64,000 nt of DNA from Hoeflea_A sp965204935 (GTDB lineage: Bacteria; Pseudomonadota; Alphaproteobacteria; Rhizobiales; Rhizobiaceae). The position numbers and the translations under genes were made by a program. The stretch lies in assembly GCF_965204935.1 (NCBI RefSeq), contig NZ_CBDBFO010000002.1; one strand, given 5' to 3'. The notes beneath the pieces are model-generated. The model saw nothing but the letters and a program-made list of their open reading frames with translations, ran no database searches and had not been told where the DNA came from. Position 1 is the first letter of the stretch; every line of letters starts with the position of its first letter. Shown piece by piece: positions 1 through 8,782 of the stretch.

Positions 1-137
1 GCCGCCTCGGCAGCTGCCAGGGCCGCCTCGAAGCGCAGCATGGCACCGATATCGGCAGATGCGGAGAAGTACGCTGAAACCTCATCATCACCGAGAAGCC
101 CGGAAAGCAAGGGATGTTCAAAGACCGAGACGCTCAT
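1..137 (-). CDS. pcaB: 3-carboxy-cis,cis-muconate cycloisomerase, N-terminal part (runs off the window)
   Basis: Reading leftward from an ATG at 137 gives a protein starting MSVSVFEHPLLSGLLGDDEV and continuing with a helical stretch rich in Ala and Glu. This is the typical beginning of PcaB, the fumarase/aspartase-superfamily enzyme that cyclises 3-carboxy-cis,cis-muconate to 4-carboxymuconolactone in protocatechuate degradation. An AGGAAAGGGGG ribosome site precedes the ATG. Only about 45 residues are inside the window, so the catalytic signature is not visible. It lies 37 bp downstream of pcaD on the same strand, which supports the assignment. Confidence 0.85.
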   Translation of the reverse strand, partial: MSVSVFEHPLLSGLLGDDEVSAYFSASADIGAMLRFEAALAAAEA

Positions 138-174
138 TGATGCCCCCTTTCCTTTCCGAAGACGTAACGCCTTG

Positions 175-987
175 CTAGTGCGTCGTCGTCTCGCTCGCTG
201 TCAGCGTGTCGATAAATGCCCGTATGACATCGGTCAGGACGACAGGCTGCTCGATGCACGGAAGGTGGCCGGCATCCGGTATGACCTGGTAGCGCGCGCC
301 TGGAATGAGCCTGGCCATTTCTCCGACAAGCTCCGGCGTCGTAGCGCCGTCCTGGTCGCCGACAATACAGATACTGGGAACGGCAATGCGCTTTGCCTGC
401 TCGGTGAAATCGGTGTCGCGGATCGCCGCGGCGGTTCCCGTGTAGCCGGCAACCGGTGTCCGGCACAGCATGTTGCGGTATCCGGCAAACGCCTCCGGTT
501 CCTCGGTCCGGTATTTTTTTGTGAACCAGCGCTCCAGGATCGCTTCCGATATCGCCTCGATCCCGTTTTCCTCGATGGCCGCGATGCGTCCGTTCCAAAG
601 GTCCTCGGTGCCGATCTTGTGGCCGGTATCGCAAAGGATGAGCGCACGCACAAGGTCCGGCCGATTGGCATAAAGGCCCTGGGCGATAAGCCCGCCGACC
701 GAAAGGCCACAGATCAGAGCGTCCTTAACGTTCAGAAAATCCAGCAGCCCGGCAAGATCGGCGACATGGTCATCCATGCGGTAGGGTGCCGTTCCCGTGT
801 CGGACAGGCCGTGTCCGCGCTTGTCATAGGTGACAATGGCAAAGTCGCCGGCCAGCCGGACGATCACGTCGCGCCAGATCCTGAAATCCGTTCCAAGCGA
901 GTTGGAAAAAACAATGACCGGCTTGCCCTCGGGCGCCCCGATCAGTTGGTAGTGCAGCGTGACACCGTTGATATTCGCGAATTGCAC
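175..987 (-). CDS. pcaD: 3-oxoadipate enol-lactonase
   Basis: This alpha/beta hydrolase of about 270 residues hydrolyses 3-oxoadipate enol-lactone to 3-oxoadipate in the protocatechuate branch of the beta-ketoadipate pathway. The nucleophile elbow GLSVGG (Ser near residue 96), an acid loop GDQD and a C-terminal DAGHLP histidine form the catalytic triad. An in-frame ATG at 1011 is possible, but a GGAGGAA ribosome site sits 7 bases before a GTG at 987. That start gives MQFANINGVTLHY, the usual PcaD N-terminus, so I prefer it. The gene is followed by pcaB, as in alphaproteobacterial pca operons. pcaC, pcaH and pcaG are not between them. Confidence 0.93.
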   Translation of the reverse strand: MQFANINGVTLHYQLIGAPEGKPVIVFSNSLGTDFRIWRDVIVRLAGDFAIVTYDKRGHGLSDTGTAPYRMDDHVADLAGLLDFLNVKDALICGLSVGGLIAQGLYANRPDLVRALILCDTGHKIGTEDLWNGRIAAIEENGIEAISEAILERWFTKKYRTEEPEAFAGYRNMLCRTPVAGYTGTAAAIRDTDFTEQAKRIAVPSICIVGDQDGATTPELVGEMARLIPGARYQVIPDAGHLPCIEQPVVLTDVIRAFIDTLTASETTTH

Positions 988-1041
988 CGGCTGTTCCTCC
1001 GTAATTTCCATGAAAGCAGATAGAAATGGATAGGTAAAATC

Positions 1042-1070
1042 AAAAAACCCGGCATTTTCATACCGGGTTT
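1042..1070 (-). terminator. Rho-independent terminator of kynU
   Basis: A perfect 8-bp stem (AAACCCGG, 1045-1052, with CCGGGTTT, 1063-1070) encloses a 10-base loop. Read on the minus strand it is followed by a run of T. It lies 27 bp past the kynU stop and separates kynU from the downstream pcaD start. Confidence 0.85.
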
Positions 1071-1096
1071 GTTATGTTTCTATGGGGTCTTCGCAG

Positions 1097-2335
1097 TCAG
1101 GTAACGGCACTCTTGACCATGTAGCGGTCCTGCCTCCACTCCTGCGTCTCCAGTATGTCGCGCAAGTGTGCGACGGCATCAAAGACATCGACAAACCGCA
1201 CGTAAAGCGGTGCGAAACCGAACCGCAGGATATCCGGCGCCCTGAAGTCGCCGACCACGCCGCGCGCGATCATCGCCTGGATGATCGGATAGGCATCCTC
1301 ATGGGCAAAACAGACCTGGCTGCCGCGTTTCGACGGATCCCGCGGACTGGCAAACGATAAACCGTGGGCGCCGCACTGCGCTTCGACCAGTTCAATGAAC
1401 AACTCGCAAAGCTTCACCGACTTTTCGCGAACAGCCGCCATGGAAACACGGTCCCAGATATCGAGCGCTGAATCGAGTGCCGCCAGCGACAGCACCGGCG
1501 GCGTGCCGGTCAGGAAGCGATGGATGGTGGTTGCTGCCTCGAAGGACGGGCGCATCTCGAACGGTGCCGAATGTCCGAACCAGCCGGAAAGCGGTTGCAT
1601 TGCTTCAGCCTGCAGCCGCGGCGCCACATAGACAAATGCCGGAGCACCTGGTCCGCCGTTGAGATATTTGTAGCCGCAACCGATGGCAAAATCCGCTTCG
1701 GCCGCCGCTAGGTCGACAGGCAATGCACCCGCTGAATGCGCAAGGTCCCAGACCGTCACCGCGCCGGCTTCATGCGTTTTGCGGGTGACGTTTTCCATGT
1801 CGTGCACCTCGCCGGTCCGGTAGTTCACATGCGTGAGCATCACGGCTGCCACATCCGCATCGATCGCGCCTTCCAGTTCGTCGGTCGAGTCGATCAGTCG
1901 CAGGTGATGCCCTTTTCCGGCAAATGCGGCCAGCCCCTCCGCGATGTAGAGGTCGGTCGGAAAATTGCTGCGTTCCGAGACAATGACCCGCCGGTCCGGC
2001 CGCATTGAAAGCGCGGCCGCCAGCACCTTGAAAAGGTTCACCGATGTCGAATCGGTGACCACCACATCTCCGGCGCCGGCACCGATCAGCGGTGCGATCT
2101 TTGCGCCGACCGTTTCGGGCATGCGGTACCAGCCGGCGGTGTTCCAGGATGCAATCAGATCCCTGCCCCATTCCGTTTCAAGGCATCGCTGCACCCGCTC
2201 AGCGACACAGGCCTGCATCGGCCCGAGGGAATTGCCGTCAAGATAGATCAGGCCATCGCGCAGGATGAATGCGTCTCGCAACGGTGCGAGCCGATCCTGC
2301 CGATCGAGATTCAATGCATCGTTGCGGTCTGTCAC
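1097..2335 (-). CDS. kynU: Kynureninase
   Basis: This PLP-dependent enzyme of the aminotransferase class V fold cleaves L-kynurenine (or 3-hydroxykynurenine) to anthranilate (or 3-hydroxyanthranilate) and alanine. Visible signatures are LDGNSLGP near residue 35, the WDLAHSAGALPVDL segment, and YKYLNGGPG, whose Lys (about residue 223) is the Schiff-base residue. The length of about 412 residues is normal. Two in-frame GTG codons lie at the start. The second (2335) has a GGGAG ribosome site at proper spacing, while the first (2341) almost touches it. No kynA or kynB neighbour is present, so the gene appears monocistronic, with its own terminator and an upstream palindrome. Confidence 0.95.
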   Translation of the reverse strand: MTDRNDALNLDRQDRLAPLRDAFILRDGLIYLDGNSLGPMQACVAERVQRCLETEWGRDLIASWNTAGWYRMPETVGAKIAPLIGAGAGDVVVTDSTSVNLFKVLAAALSMRPDRRVIVSERSNFPTDLYIAEGLAAFAGKGHHLRLIDSTDELEGAIDADVAAVMLTHVNYRTGEVHDMENVTRKTHEAGAVTVWDLAHSAGALPVDLAAAEADFAIGCGYKYLNGGPGAPAFVYVAPRLQAEAMQPLSGWFGHSAPFEMRPSFEAATTIHRFLTGTPPVLSLAALDSALDIWDRVSMAAVREKSVKLCELFIELVEAQCGAHGLSFASPRDPSKRGSQVCFAHEDAYPIIQAMIARGVVGDFRAPDILRFGFAPLYVRFVDVFDAVAHLRDILETQEWRQDRYMVKSAVT

Positions 2336-2361
2336 AGGCACGCTCCCGTTGCGGTTGCATC

Positions 2362-2385
2362 ATTTATTTTAAGTTTAAAATAAAT
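2362..2385. promoter_or_regulatory. 24-bp palindrome between kynU and dxr
   Basis: ATTTATTTTAA and its exact reverse complement TTAAAATAAAT are separated by only two bases (GT). The element lies 27 bp upstream of the kynU start codon and about 115 bp upstream of dxr. It looks like an operator for a dimeric repressor or Lrp-type regulator, since Lrp-type KynR is the known kyn regulator in pseudomonads. Which protein binds it is not shown. Confidence 0.6.
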
Positions 2386-2500
2386 CACACGCACTTGGCA
2401 ACAAACAAAAGGCCAGGGATGAAATTATTCGGCCTTTCAACATTGACGCGGCACCATGCTTCTGGTTTCTCAAGCGGGAACAAAGATCGAAATGCGCCCC

Positions 2501-3706
2501 ATGACGGAACGATCACAGCCACAGCCCCGATCCATAAGCATATTCGGATCCACCGGTTCGATCGGCTGCAACACACTTGACGTTATCGATCATCTCGGCG
2601 GTTCGGAAGCGTTCCGGATCCGCGCGCTGACCGGCAAGGGGAACACGGATCTGCTTGCCCGCCAGGCAATTGCCTTCGGGGCGGAAATTGCCGTTACCGC
2701 CGACGAAAATCGCTACGGTGCGCTGAAATCAGCCCTCGCCGGCAGCGGTATCGAGGCGGCGGCCGGTTCGGCGGCGTTGGTCGAGGCCGCAGAACGCGAT
2801 GTTGATTGGTGCATGGCCGGCATTGTCGGCATGGCCGGCCTGGCACCCACACTAGCGGCCGCCAACCGCGGCGCTGACATCGCGCTTGCCAACAAGGAAT
2901 GCCTGGTTTCCGCCGGGGAGCTTTTCCACCGCGGGATCGAAACGGGCGGAGGGCGGCTTTTGCCGGTCGACAGCGAGCACAATGCAATCCACCAGGTCTT
3001 TGACACGAACCAGCGCCACAGCGTCGAGCGCATTATACTGACCGCCTCCGGCGGGCCGTTCCGCGCGCTGAGTGCTGCCGAGATGGCGTCGGTTACACCT
3101 GATATGGCGGCAGCGCACCCCAACTGGTCGATGGGTACCAAGATCTCCATCGACAGCGCTTCCATGTTCAACAAGGCGCTGGAGATGATCGAGGCGATGC
3201 ATCTCTTCGACATGCATCCGGACCAGATCGAGGTTGTCATCCATCCGCAATCGGTGGTCCATTCGATGGTCGGCTACAGCGATGGCTCGGTCCTCGCGCA
3301 GCTCGGTGCCCCCGACATGCGCACCGCGATCGGATACAGCCTGACCTATCCCGAACGACCGGACCTTCCGGTCGAGCGGCTTGATTTTGCCGCCCTTGCC
3401 CGCCTCGATTTCGAAGCGCCGGACGAGGAGCGGTTCCCGTCGCTGGCGCTGGCGCGCCGTGCCATGAACTCCGGCGGTCTTTCCGGCGCTGTCTTGAACG
3501 GCGCCAAGGAAGTCGCGCTCGAGGCGTTCATTGACGGCGAAATCGGATTTCTTGAAATGGCCGATATCGTCGCGACGGTGATGGACCGGATCGGGACAGG
3601 CGGCGGCGCCGTGTCGATCGACGCCGTCTATGAGGCCGACAGCACGGCACGCATCCTCGCCCGCGAGCTGGTATCCGGCCGCTCGGCACGGTCCCTTGCC
3701 ACCTGA
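2501..3706 (+). CDS. dxr: 1-deoxy-D-xylulose 5-phosphate reductoisomerase
   Basis: This enzyme converts DXP to 2-C-methyl-D-erythritol 4-phosphate with NADPH, the first committed step of the MEP isoprenoid pathway. The NADPH-binding GSTGSIG lies at residues 16-22. The metal-binding PVDSEHNAIHQ, HPNWSMGTKISIDSAS and NKALE motifs and the HPQSVVHSMV segment are all intact. The open frame begins at 2456. The ATG at 2501 gives the family-typical N-terminus and about 401 residues, so I prefer it. In alphaproteobacteria dxr usually sits between cdsA and rseP. Here it stands alone between kynU and a DUF3179 gene, so it could be a second or relocated copy. Confidence 0.93.
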   Translation: MTERSQPQPRSISIFGSTGSIGCNTLDVIDHLGGSEAFRIRALTGKGNTDLLARQAIAFGAEIAVTADENRYGALKSALAGSGIEAAAGSAALVEAAERDVDWCMAGIVGMAGLAPTLAAANRGADIALANKECLVSAGELFHRGIETGGGRLLPVDSEHNAIHQVFDTNQRHSVERIILTASGGPFRALSAAEMASVTPDMAAAHPNWSMGTKISIDSASMFNKALEMIEAMHLFDMHPDQIEVVIHPQSVVHSMVGYSDGSVLAQLGAPDMRTAIGYSLTYPERPDLPVERLDFAALARLDFEAPDEERFPSLALARRAMNSGGLSGAVLNGAKEVALEAFIDGEIGFLEMADIVATVMDRIGTGGGAVSIDAVYEADSTARILARELVSGRSARSLAT

Positions 3707-3872
3707 CAGGCCCACCGACGCCGCACTTCACTGAAACCTGAGCAATCGTGATTGGCGGCGCAGCGGCGCCCGGACACATACTCCTTAAACTTGCGCGCAT
3801 CATCACCCGTTGGATCCCCATTTTCCGCAAGGTGCGCCCGAGGACGAAACAGGCACATGAAAGGCCCGCTCA

Positions 3873-5258
3873 ATGGCACCGGCAACTGGCTTTCAACACC
3901 GCATCGCCGCAATCGCTTCACTGGTCATGCTTGCTCTTGTCTGGTCCGGGACCCTTCAGGCACAGAATGCGGCAAAGCTGCCGGACCACGTCATAGAGCA
4001 ATTCGGTGAACCGCCGGCGGTTCCGCAAGGTCCGCTTCCCGAGCCGCTGAAAACCGCCGTAAAGGTCGCCTTTGTCGACAGCATGACCCAGGGCGCCTGG
4101 GGACGGGATCAGGCGCTGGCCCTGGGCGAGATTGCGGACTCGAAAGATCCCCGGCTTGTCTGGATAATCAGCGACCTGATGCGCTTTGTCTCCAGCCAGG
4201 AACTGCAGGCGGCACTGGCCATCGCATCCTACAGATTGCTGGGCAAGGAACCCCAGGTCCAAAATCACTGGGGTGTGATAACCGACCATCTTATTGCCTG
4301 GGATATTCCCGCGCCGCCGGATTACCTTGACGTCAAACGCGCCATTTTCACCACCATCGTGCCGGGCTGGGACAGGATTTTCGTCGACGGCGAGATTGAC
4401 TGGCGGCACGTTTCCTGGGGCGGCGTGCTGATCGACGATCGCAATTACGGTGAGACCGACAGGGTGTGCAATTGCATTCCGGCCGCCGACAACCCACAGG
4501 TCAGCAGCGCACAAGACGCCACCTGGCTGAAGGACGAGGACATCGTTTTCGGGATCGGAATCAACGGCGAGTACAGAGCCTATCCGCGCCGCATCATGGA
4601 AGTGCGCGAGATGGTCAACGATACGCTGGGCGGCCGGCATCTTGGCATTCCCTATTGCACTTTGTGCGGTGCTGTACAGGCCTATTTTACAGATCAGCTT
4701 CCGGACGGGGTCGAACGCCCGGTCCTGCGCACTTCGGGTCTGCTCATCCGGTCGAACAAGGTGATGTATGACATCAATACCTATTCGGTGTTCGATACGT
4801 TCAAGGGCAACGCGGTCACCGGCCCGCTTGCGGAAAAGGGGCTGAAACTCAAGCAGGCCAGCGTGATCACGACCGACTGGGGAACATGGAAGAAGGCGCA
4901 TCCGGAGACCACGGTGCTGGTGGAATCGCTGGCACTCGGCCGCGACCCGGACCTGCGCAACACCAGGGACGCCGATGGTCCGATCTTTCCGGTCGGTGAC
5001 GTCGATCCGCGATTGCCGGTTCATGAAGACGTGATTGGCGTCATCACGGCATCCGGCAAGCCCGTGGCGTTTCAGCGAAGCACGGCCGTTGCCGCGCTGA
5101 AGAACGGCGAAGAGATTGCTTTTGAGAATGTGCGCCTGAAACTGGATGCCGGCGGGATTAAAGCCGTCGATGCGGACGGCGCCGATCTCGGTAGCCACCA
5201 GGCGTTCTGGTTCGCCTGGTCGCAGTTCCACCCGCAGACGGAACTTTGGCCCGGCTAA
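3873..5258 (+). CDS. DUF3179 domain-containing exported protein
   Basis: The 461-residue product starts with a positively charged, then hydrophobic signal peptide, with probable cleavage after LQA near residue 31. The body matches the DUF3179 family: GINGEYRAYPRRIMEVREM, then GIPYCTLCGAVQAYF with a CxxC pair, and later a conserved TYSVFDTF segment. A second cysteine pair (CNCIP) lies before it. The family is periplasmic or exported and has no established function. The CxxC pairs could bind metal or be redox active. The gene stands alone, with about 165 bp upstream that hold nothing recognisable. Confidence 0.85.
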   Translation: MAPATGFQHRIAAIASLVMLALVWSGTLQAQNAAKLPDHVIEQFGEPPAVPQGPLPEPLKTAVKVAFVDSMTQGAWGRDQALALGEIADSKDPRLVWIISDLMRFVSSQELQAALAIASYRLLGKEPQVQNHWGVITDHLIAWDIPAPPDYLDVKRAIFTTIVPGWDRIFVDGEIDWRHVSWGGVLIDDRNYGETDRVCNCIPAADNPQVSSAQDATWLKDEDIVFGIGINGEYRAYPRRIMEVREMVNDTLGGRHLGIPYCTLCGAVQAYFTDQLPDGVERPVLRTSGLLIRSNKVMYDINTYSVFDTFKGNAVTGPLAEKGLKLKQASVITTDWGTWKKAHPETTVLVESLALGRDPDLRNTRDADGPIFPVGDVDPRLPVHEDVIGVITASGKPVAFQRSTAVAALKNGEEIAFENVRLKLDAGGIKAVDADGADLGSHQAFWFAWSQFHPQTELWPG

Positions 5259-5285
5259 CGCGGCATCCGGCAGATGAGCGGCCCG

Positions 5286-5885
5286 TCATCCCCGACTGTC
5301 AGCCAAAGCCCATGCGATGGCATCTTCGAACCTGTCATCGCCCCAGAACAGTTCCTGTCCCACTCTGAAGCTCGGCGCGCCGAATATGCCGCTCGTGTGC
5401 GCGGTTTGCGTCCGCTCCCGCAGCTCCGCCTTGATCGCATCGGAGCTTGCAAGCGTCAGCCAGTGATCGGGATCTGCACCACAGTCCCGCAGCGCCGTCG
5501 CCAGGACCTGTGTGTCGGAGATCTCGCGGCCGTGCGCAAACTGCGCTGAAAACACGGCCCGTGCAAAGAGGCCCGCCCATGGCTGCCCCAGTGCTGCGGT
5601 CATGATCCGTGCGGCGTGCAGGGAATTTGCGGGAAAGACAGGCGGTCGCACGAACGGCAACCCGTAATGCATCGCGCGCCGTTCAAGGTCACGCCACATA
5701 TAGGCGCCCTTGGTAGCATCCAGCACAAACGGCGAGGTCTCCATGCCTTTGCTGCGAAAGATCGGACCAAGGAGAAACGGCTTCCACTCATAATCCACCT
5801 TTGCGTCCCGCAGCAGGTCCTCTGCCCTTGATACGCTGAGATACGAGTAGGTACTGGCAAATTCGAACCAGATTTCGATCTTCAT
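5286..5885 (-). CDS. 2-hydroxychromene-2-carboxylate isomerase family (DsbA/GST-kappa fold)
   Basis: The 199-residue protein has the DsbA-like layout of HCCA isomerase (NahD-type). It starts IEIWFEFASTYSYLS, with a Ser in the position used to activate glutathione, and ends with SGIFGAPSFRVGQELFWGDDR, the cis-Pro loop and C-terminal signature. These enzymes interconvert 2-hydroxychromene-2-carboxylate and trans-o-hydroxybenzylidenepyruvate with glutathione. No naphthalene pathway genes are nearby, so the real substrate may differ. Its ATG overlaps the stop of the upstream LysR gene by 4 bp, so the two are co-transcribed. Confidence 0.85.
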   Translation of the reverse strand: MKIEIWFEFASTYSYLSVSRAEDLLRDAKVDYEWKPFLLGPIFRSKGMETSPFVLDATKGAYMWRDLERRAMHYGLPFVRPPVFPANSLHAARIMTAALGQPWAGLFARAVFSAQFAHGREISDTQVLATALRDCGADPDHWLTLASSDAIKAELRERTQTAHTSGIFGAPSFRVGQELFWGDDRFEDAIAWALADSRG

Positions 5886-6772
5886 CCCTGTATGCCCTGA
5901 CGCGGATGCCCGATGAGTTTCATCGCCTGGTCCTTCAGCACCGCCAACAGGTCGCGGGCCAGAGGCCGGGCGGAGCCGGACCCGAGCAGGCGCAGTTCAA
6001 CAGGCGGCAGGGGCGGCAGGCCCGCCCGGCCATCGACGCTGACAACATCGCTGGGCACGCTGTGGCCGATCCGGACACCGACCCCGAAATGGGACCGCAG
6101 CGCTGCCCAGACAGCAGGGAGACTGGGCGTTGTCAGTGCTGCGCGCCAGCGAATGCCGGACCCGTCCAGCGCGGCCAATGCCGTCTGCCGGAAAAGGCAG
6201 CGATGGTTAAAGAGCACCAGCGGGACCACAGTGTCCTCGTCGGGCTGGGTGTAGTCCGCATGCGCAAGCCAATAAAGCGGGAGTTCACAAAGAAGCTCGC
6301 CTGTTACGCCTGAGTTCTTCGGAAAGAATGCAATTGCGCCATCCAGGCGCCCCGCCGTCACGTCCTCGTGGATCGTGTGGTTGTTGCCCGCATGGACAGC
6401 AATGTTGACCTCGGGATGGAGGCTGGAAAACCGCTCCACGGTCGCCGGCATGATATCGTCATAGAAATCCTGCGGCAGCCCCAGCCGCACCGTTTCGGGA
6501 GCGACAACAGCACCCATTGCGCGGGCTGCTTCATCGTTAAGCGCGATGATCCGGCGTGCATACTGTACCAGCGCCTCGCCGGCCTCTGTCGGCACAAGAC
6601 CGCGGCCCTTGCGGACAAAGAGCCGCGCGCCCGCCTGCTGCTCGAGTTTCTTAAGCTGCATGCTGACCGCGGATTGCGAACGACCGAGTTCGATCGCCGC
6701 ACGCGCAAAGCTCCCTTGCTCCACCCCCGACACCATGGTGCGAAGGGCCTCAATATCAAAACCGGTTGACAT
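5882..6772 (-). CDS. LysR-family transcriptional regulator
   Basis: The 296-residue protein has an N-terminal winged helix-turn-helix (residues about 8-65, including FARAAIELGRSQSAVSMQL) and a C-terminal periplasmic-binding-like effector domain. It is translationally coupled to the isomerase gene downstream and divergent from the monooxygenase-like/LysE pair at 6867. The 94-bp gap between them is the likely shared control region. It probably controls one or both transcription units. The inducer is unknown. Confidence 0.9.
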   Translation of the reverse strand: MSTGFDIEALRTMVSGVEQGSFARAAIELGRSQSAVSMQLKKLEQQAGARLFVRKGRGLVPTEAGEALVQYARRIIALNDEAARAMGAVVAPETVRLGLPQDFYDDIMPATVERFSSLHPEVNIAVHAGNNHTIHEDVTAGRLDGAIAFFPKNSGVTGELLCELPLYWLAHADYTQPDEDTVVPLVLFNHRCLFRQTALAALDGSGIRWRAALTTPSLPAVWAALRSHFGVGVRIGHSVPSDVVSVDGRAGLPPLPPVELRLLGSGSARPLARDLLAVLKDQAMKLIGHPRQGIQG

Positions 6773-6866
6773 ACCTGAATTTCAGAACTGACATTTTCGA
6801 TAATTTCGTTTTATTGAACTATCCCACAAAGGTAGTGTCCGATCAAGACAGCGAAGGGAGAGGTCG

Positions 6867-7217
6867 ATGGAAGGGATTCAAGCAGATCGGCAAATGATCA
6901 TGAGACTGTTCCGCGTGCGGGCGAAACCAGGTTGCGCAGAAGAGCTGCTGAAGAAATTCGAGTCGACATCGGCAGATGTGGTAAGGCACGAGCCCGGCAA
7001 TATGGGATACTTCTTCGGCCGGGGGCTGAGCGTGGACGAGGATGTCGTCGTCTTCGCCTCCTTCTGGACCGGTCTTGATGCGATCAAGCGGCGCTTTGGC
7101 GAGGATTGGCAGATATCCTTCCTGCCGCAAGGATATGACGAACTCATCGAAACATGTTCCATTGAGCACATCGACGTCGGATCCGGCTGGTTCGTGATGC
7201 CCGACCGGTCGCAATGA
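6867..7217 (+). CDS. Antibiotic-biosynthesis-monooxygenase (ABM)-like small protein
   Basis: The 116-residue protein looks like a dimeric alpha/beta-barrel ABM fold: a beta strand MRLFRVRAKPG, a helix CAEELLKKFE, then a strand with EPGNMGYFFGR and VVVFASFW. Members range from quinol monooxygenases to proteins without known activity, so the reaction cannot be named. The start is supported by a GGGAGAGG ribosome site. It is divergent from the LysR gene and 70 bp ahead of a LysE-type exporter, possibly in the same operon. Confidence 0.65.
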   Translation: MEGIQADRQMIMRLFRVRAKPGCAEELLKKFESTSADVVRHEPGNMGYFFGRGLSVDEDVVVFASFWTGLDAIKRRFGEDWQISFLPQGYDELIETCSIEHIDVGSGWFVMPDRSQ

Positions 7218-7287
7218 GTAAGGTCTGTCGGAGGCCCAGAGTTCCGCGGCATACTCTCATCACTTTGCAATAGAGTTGTCAGACCCA

Positions 7288-7884
7288 ATGACAAACGCGC
7301 TGTTACTATTGTGGGCTGCCGCTATCCCGCTCATGATGAGCCCGGGTCCGGCGAATCTCAGCCTCGCCAGCATTGGTGTGGCCTTCGGTTTTCGCCGCGG
7401 CCTGCCGTTTCTGGCGGGCATCGTCACCGGCACGACGGGCGTCCTCCTGTTGATTGCATTCGGGATTACCGCGGCACTGCTTGCGCAGCCGGGACTAACA
7501 CAGGCGCTCACAATCGTTGCCGCGATCTACATTCTTTATCTGGCCTGGAAAATCGCATCGGCACCCGTTCAAAAGTCCGAGACATCCGCGACGAAAGCGC
7601 CGGCTGTGTTTCCGGGGCTGGTTCTGGCACTTGCCAACCCGAAGGCATTTGCCGCCATTGGCGCCGCCTATGCCGGACAAACCCTTCATCAGGGCGATTT
7701 GTTCCTGGACGCGCTGTTGAAGATTGCAGCGCTCTTTCCCGTGATCCTCGTCTCCGGAACCGGATGGCTGACTTTCGGGGCCGTTTTCTCCGAACTTCTG
7801 AGCCGCCCCCGCATTGGCCGCATATTCAATATTTCTTTCGCCGTCATGCTCGTGATTTTTGCCGTCAGCGCTCTTTTGCAGTGA
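7288..7884 (+). CDS. LysE/RhtB-family translocator
   Basis: The roughly 198-residue integral membrane protein has the LysE family profile: MSPGPANLSL in the first membrane segment, then GFRRGLPFLAGIVTGT, and a C-terminal half starting at PGLVLALANPKAFAAIGAAY. About six membrane segments are visible. Such proteins export amino acids or related small metabolites. Upstream in-frame TTG (7276) is an alternative start. I prefer the ATG at 7288, though neither has a strong ribosome site. Confidence 0.88.
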   Translation: MTNALLLLWAAAIPLMMSPGPANLSLASIGVAFGFRRGLPFLAGIVTGTTGVLLLIAFGITAALLAQPGLTQALTIVAAIYILYLAWKIASAPVQKSETSATKAPAVFPGLVLALANPKAFAAIGAAYAGQTLHQGDLFLDALLKIAALFPVILVSGTGWLTFGAVFSELLSRPRIGRIFNISFAVMLVIFAVSALLQ

Positions 7885-7954
7885 CAGCGGCACCGCCCGT
7901 TCGGCGCTTGACGCCGGTTGGGATCAAAGCCGCAGATGCCCATCAAGTGCTTCG

Positions 7955-8707
7955 TCAGGCGCCCCAGTACGATGCTCCGCCAACAAGCAACAGGTATATC
8001 CCCGCCACGGCCAGCAAGCCGTGGGCAAGAGCGGTGAACGTCGCCTGGGGCACACGCTTGTGGAGGGCAAAGCCCAGCCCGACACCCGCCACCAAGCAAG
8101 GCAGCAACAGCGCGGATGCCAGCGCACTCTCGATCGAAAAAAGACCCAGAGCAAAGTAGCCGACCCCTTTGGTGACGTTCAGCAAGAAGAAGAAAAACGC
8201 GTTCGTTCCAACGAAGGCAGACTTGTCGAGACCTGCCCGCAGCAAAGTGCCCTTGATCGGCGGACCTCCGGCATGGGCCACGAAACCCGCAAAGCCGGAC
8301 GCGGCGCTGGCAACAAGGACCGAAGCCCATGAAGGGTGCGGCTGATCGGCAGGTTTCTTCGCCAAGGCGAAACGCAGCACAAAGCAGAGCGCCATGATCC
8401 CGATGGCAACGCGCAGCAAATCAGGATCAATTCTCGAGTATCCCATCATGCCAAGACCGATCCCGAGGGCGGCTCCGGGCAACAGCGCCACGATGATGCG
8501 GATCTGCCAGGCGCGCCGGTATCGCCAGACCGAGAGAATGTCGATTCCGATCAGAATGGGCAACAGAAGCACAGCCGCCGCCTGCGGTGACATCGTCAGC
8601 GCCACGAGCGGCACGCCGAGGATTCCCAGCCCGCCCGCGAAACCGCTTTTCGAGATACCGGTGAGAACAACCGCAAGTGCTGCAACTAGGTAGGTTTCGA
8701 GCGTCAT
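7955..8707 (-). CDS. TauE/SafE (TSUP) family sulfite/organosulfonate exporter-like protein
   Basis: The 250-residue membrane protein shows the TSUP signature twice: GISKSGFAGGLGILGVPL near the N-terminus and a GFAGFVAHAGGPPIKGTLL repeat in the middle. About eight membrane segments are visible. The family moves sulfite, sulfoacetate or other small anions. The frame opens with a TTG at 8716, but the ATG at 8707 fits better. It is divergent from a LysR gene across a short gap that contains an inverted repeat, a classic regulator/transporter pair. Confidence 0.88.
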   Translation of the reverse strand: MTLETYLVAALAVVLTGISKSGFAGGLGILGVPLVALTMSPQAAAVLLLPILIGIDILSVWRYRRAWQIRIIVALLPGAALGIGLGMMGYSRIDPDLLRVAIGIMALCFVLRFALAKKPADQPHPSWASVLVASAASGFAGFVAHAGGPPIKGTLLRAGLDKSAFVGTNAFFFFLLNVTKGVGYFALGLFSIESALASALLLPCLVAGVGLGFALHKRVPQATFTALAHGLLAVAGIYLLLVGGASYWGA

Positions 8708-8733
8708 GCCCGTCAAATAGCGCCGAACTATAA

Positions 8734-8771
8734 ATCAGAAAAACGATTTTTTACGATTGTTAAAATCTGAT
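8734..8771. promoter_or_regulatory. Inverted repeat between tauE-like and LysR genes
   Basis: ATCAGA at 8734-8739 and TCTGAT at 8766-8771 flank an AT-rich centre that also contains two direct ACGATT units. The position inside a divergent LysR/transporter promoter suggests a LysR operator and overlapping promoters. This is positional inference. Confidence 0.4.
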
Positions 8772-8782
8772 ATTATGATTTC

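Noticed and set aside
3918..5231. 437-codon frame antisense to the DUF3179 gene
   Set aside because: The DUF3179 protein on the plus strand has a signal peptide and family motifs. The antisense product is low-complexity basic sequence.
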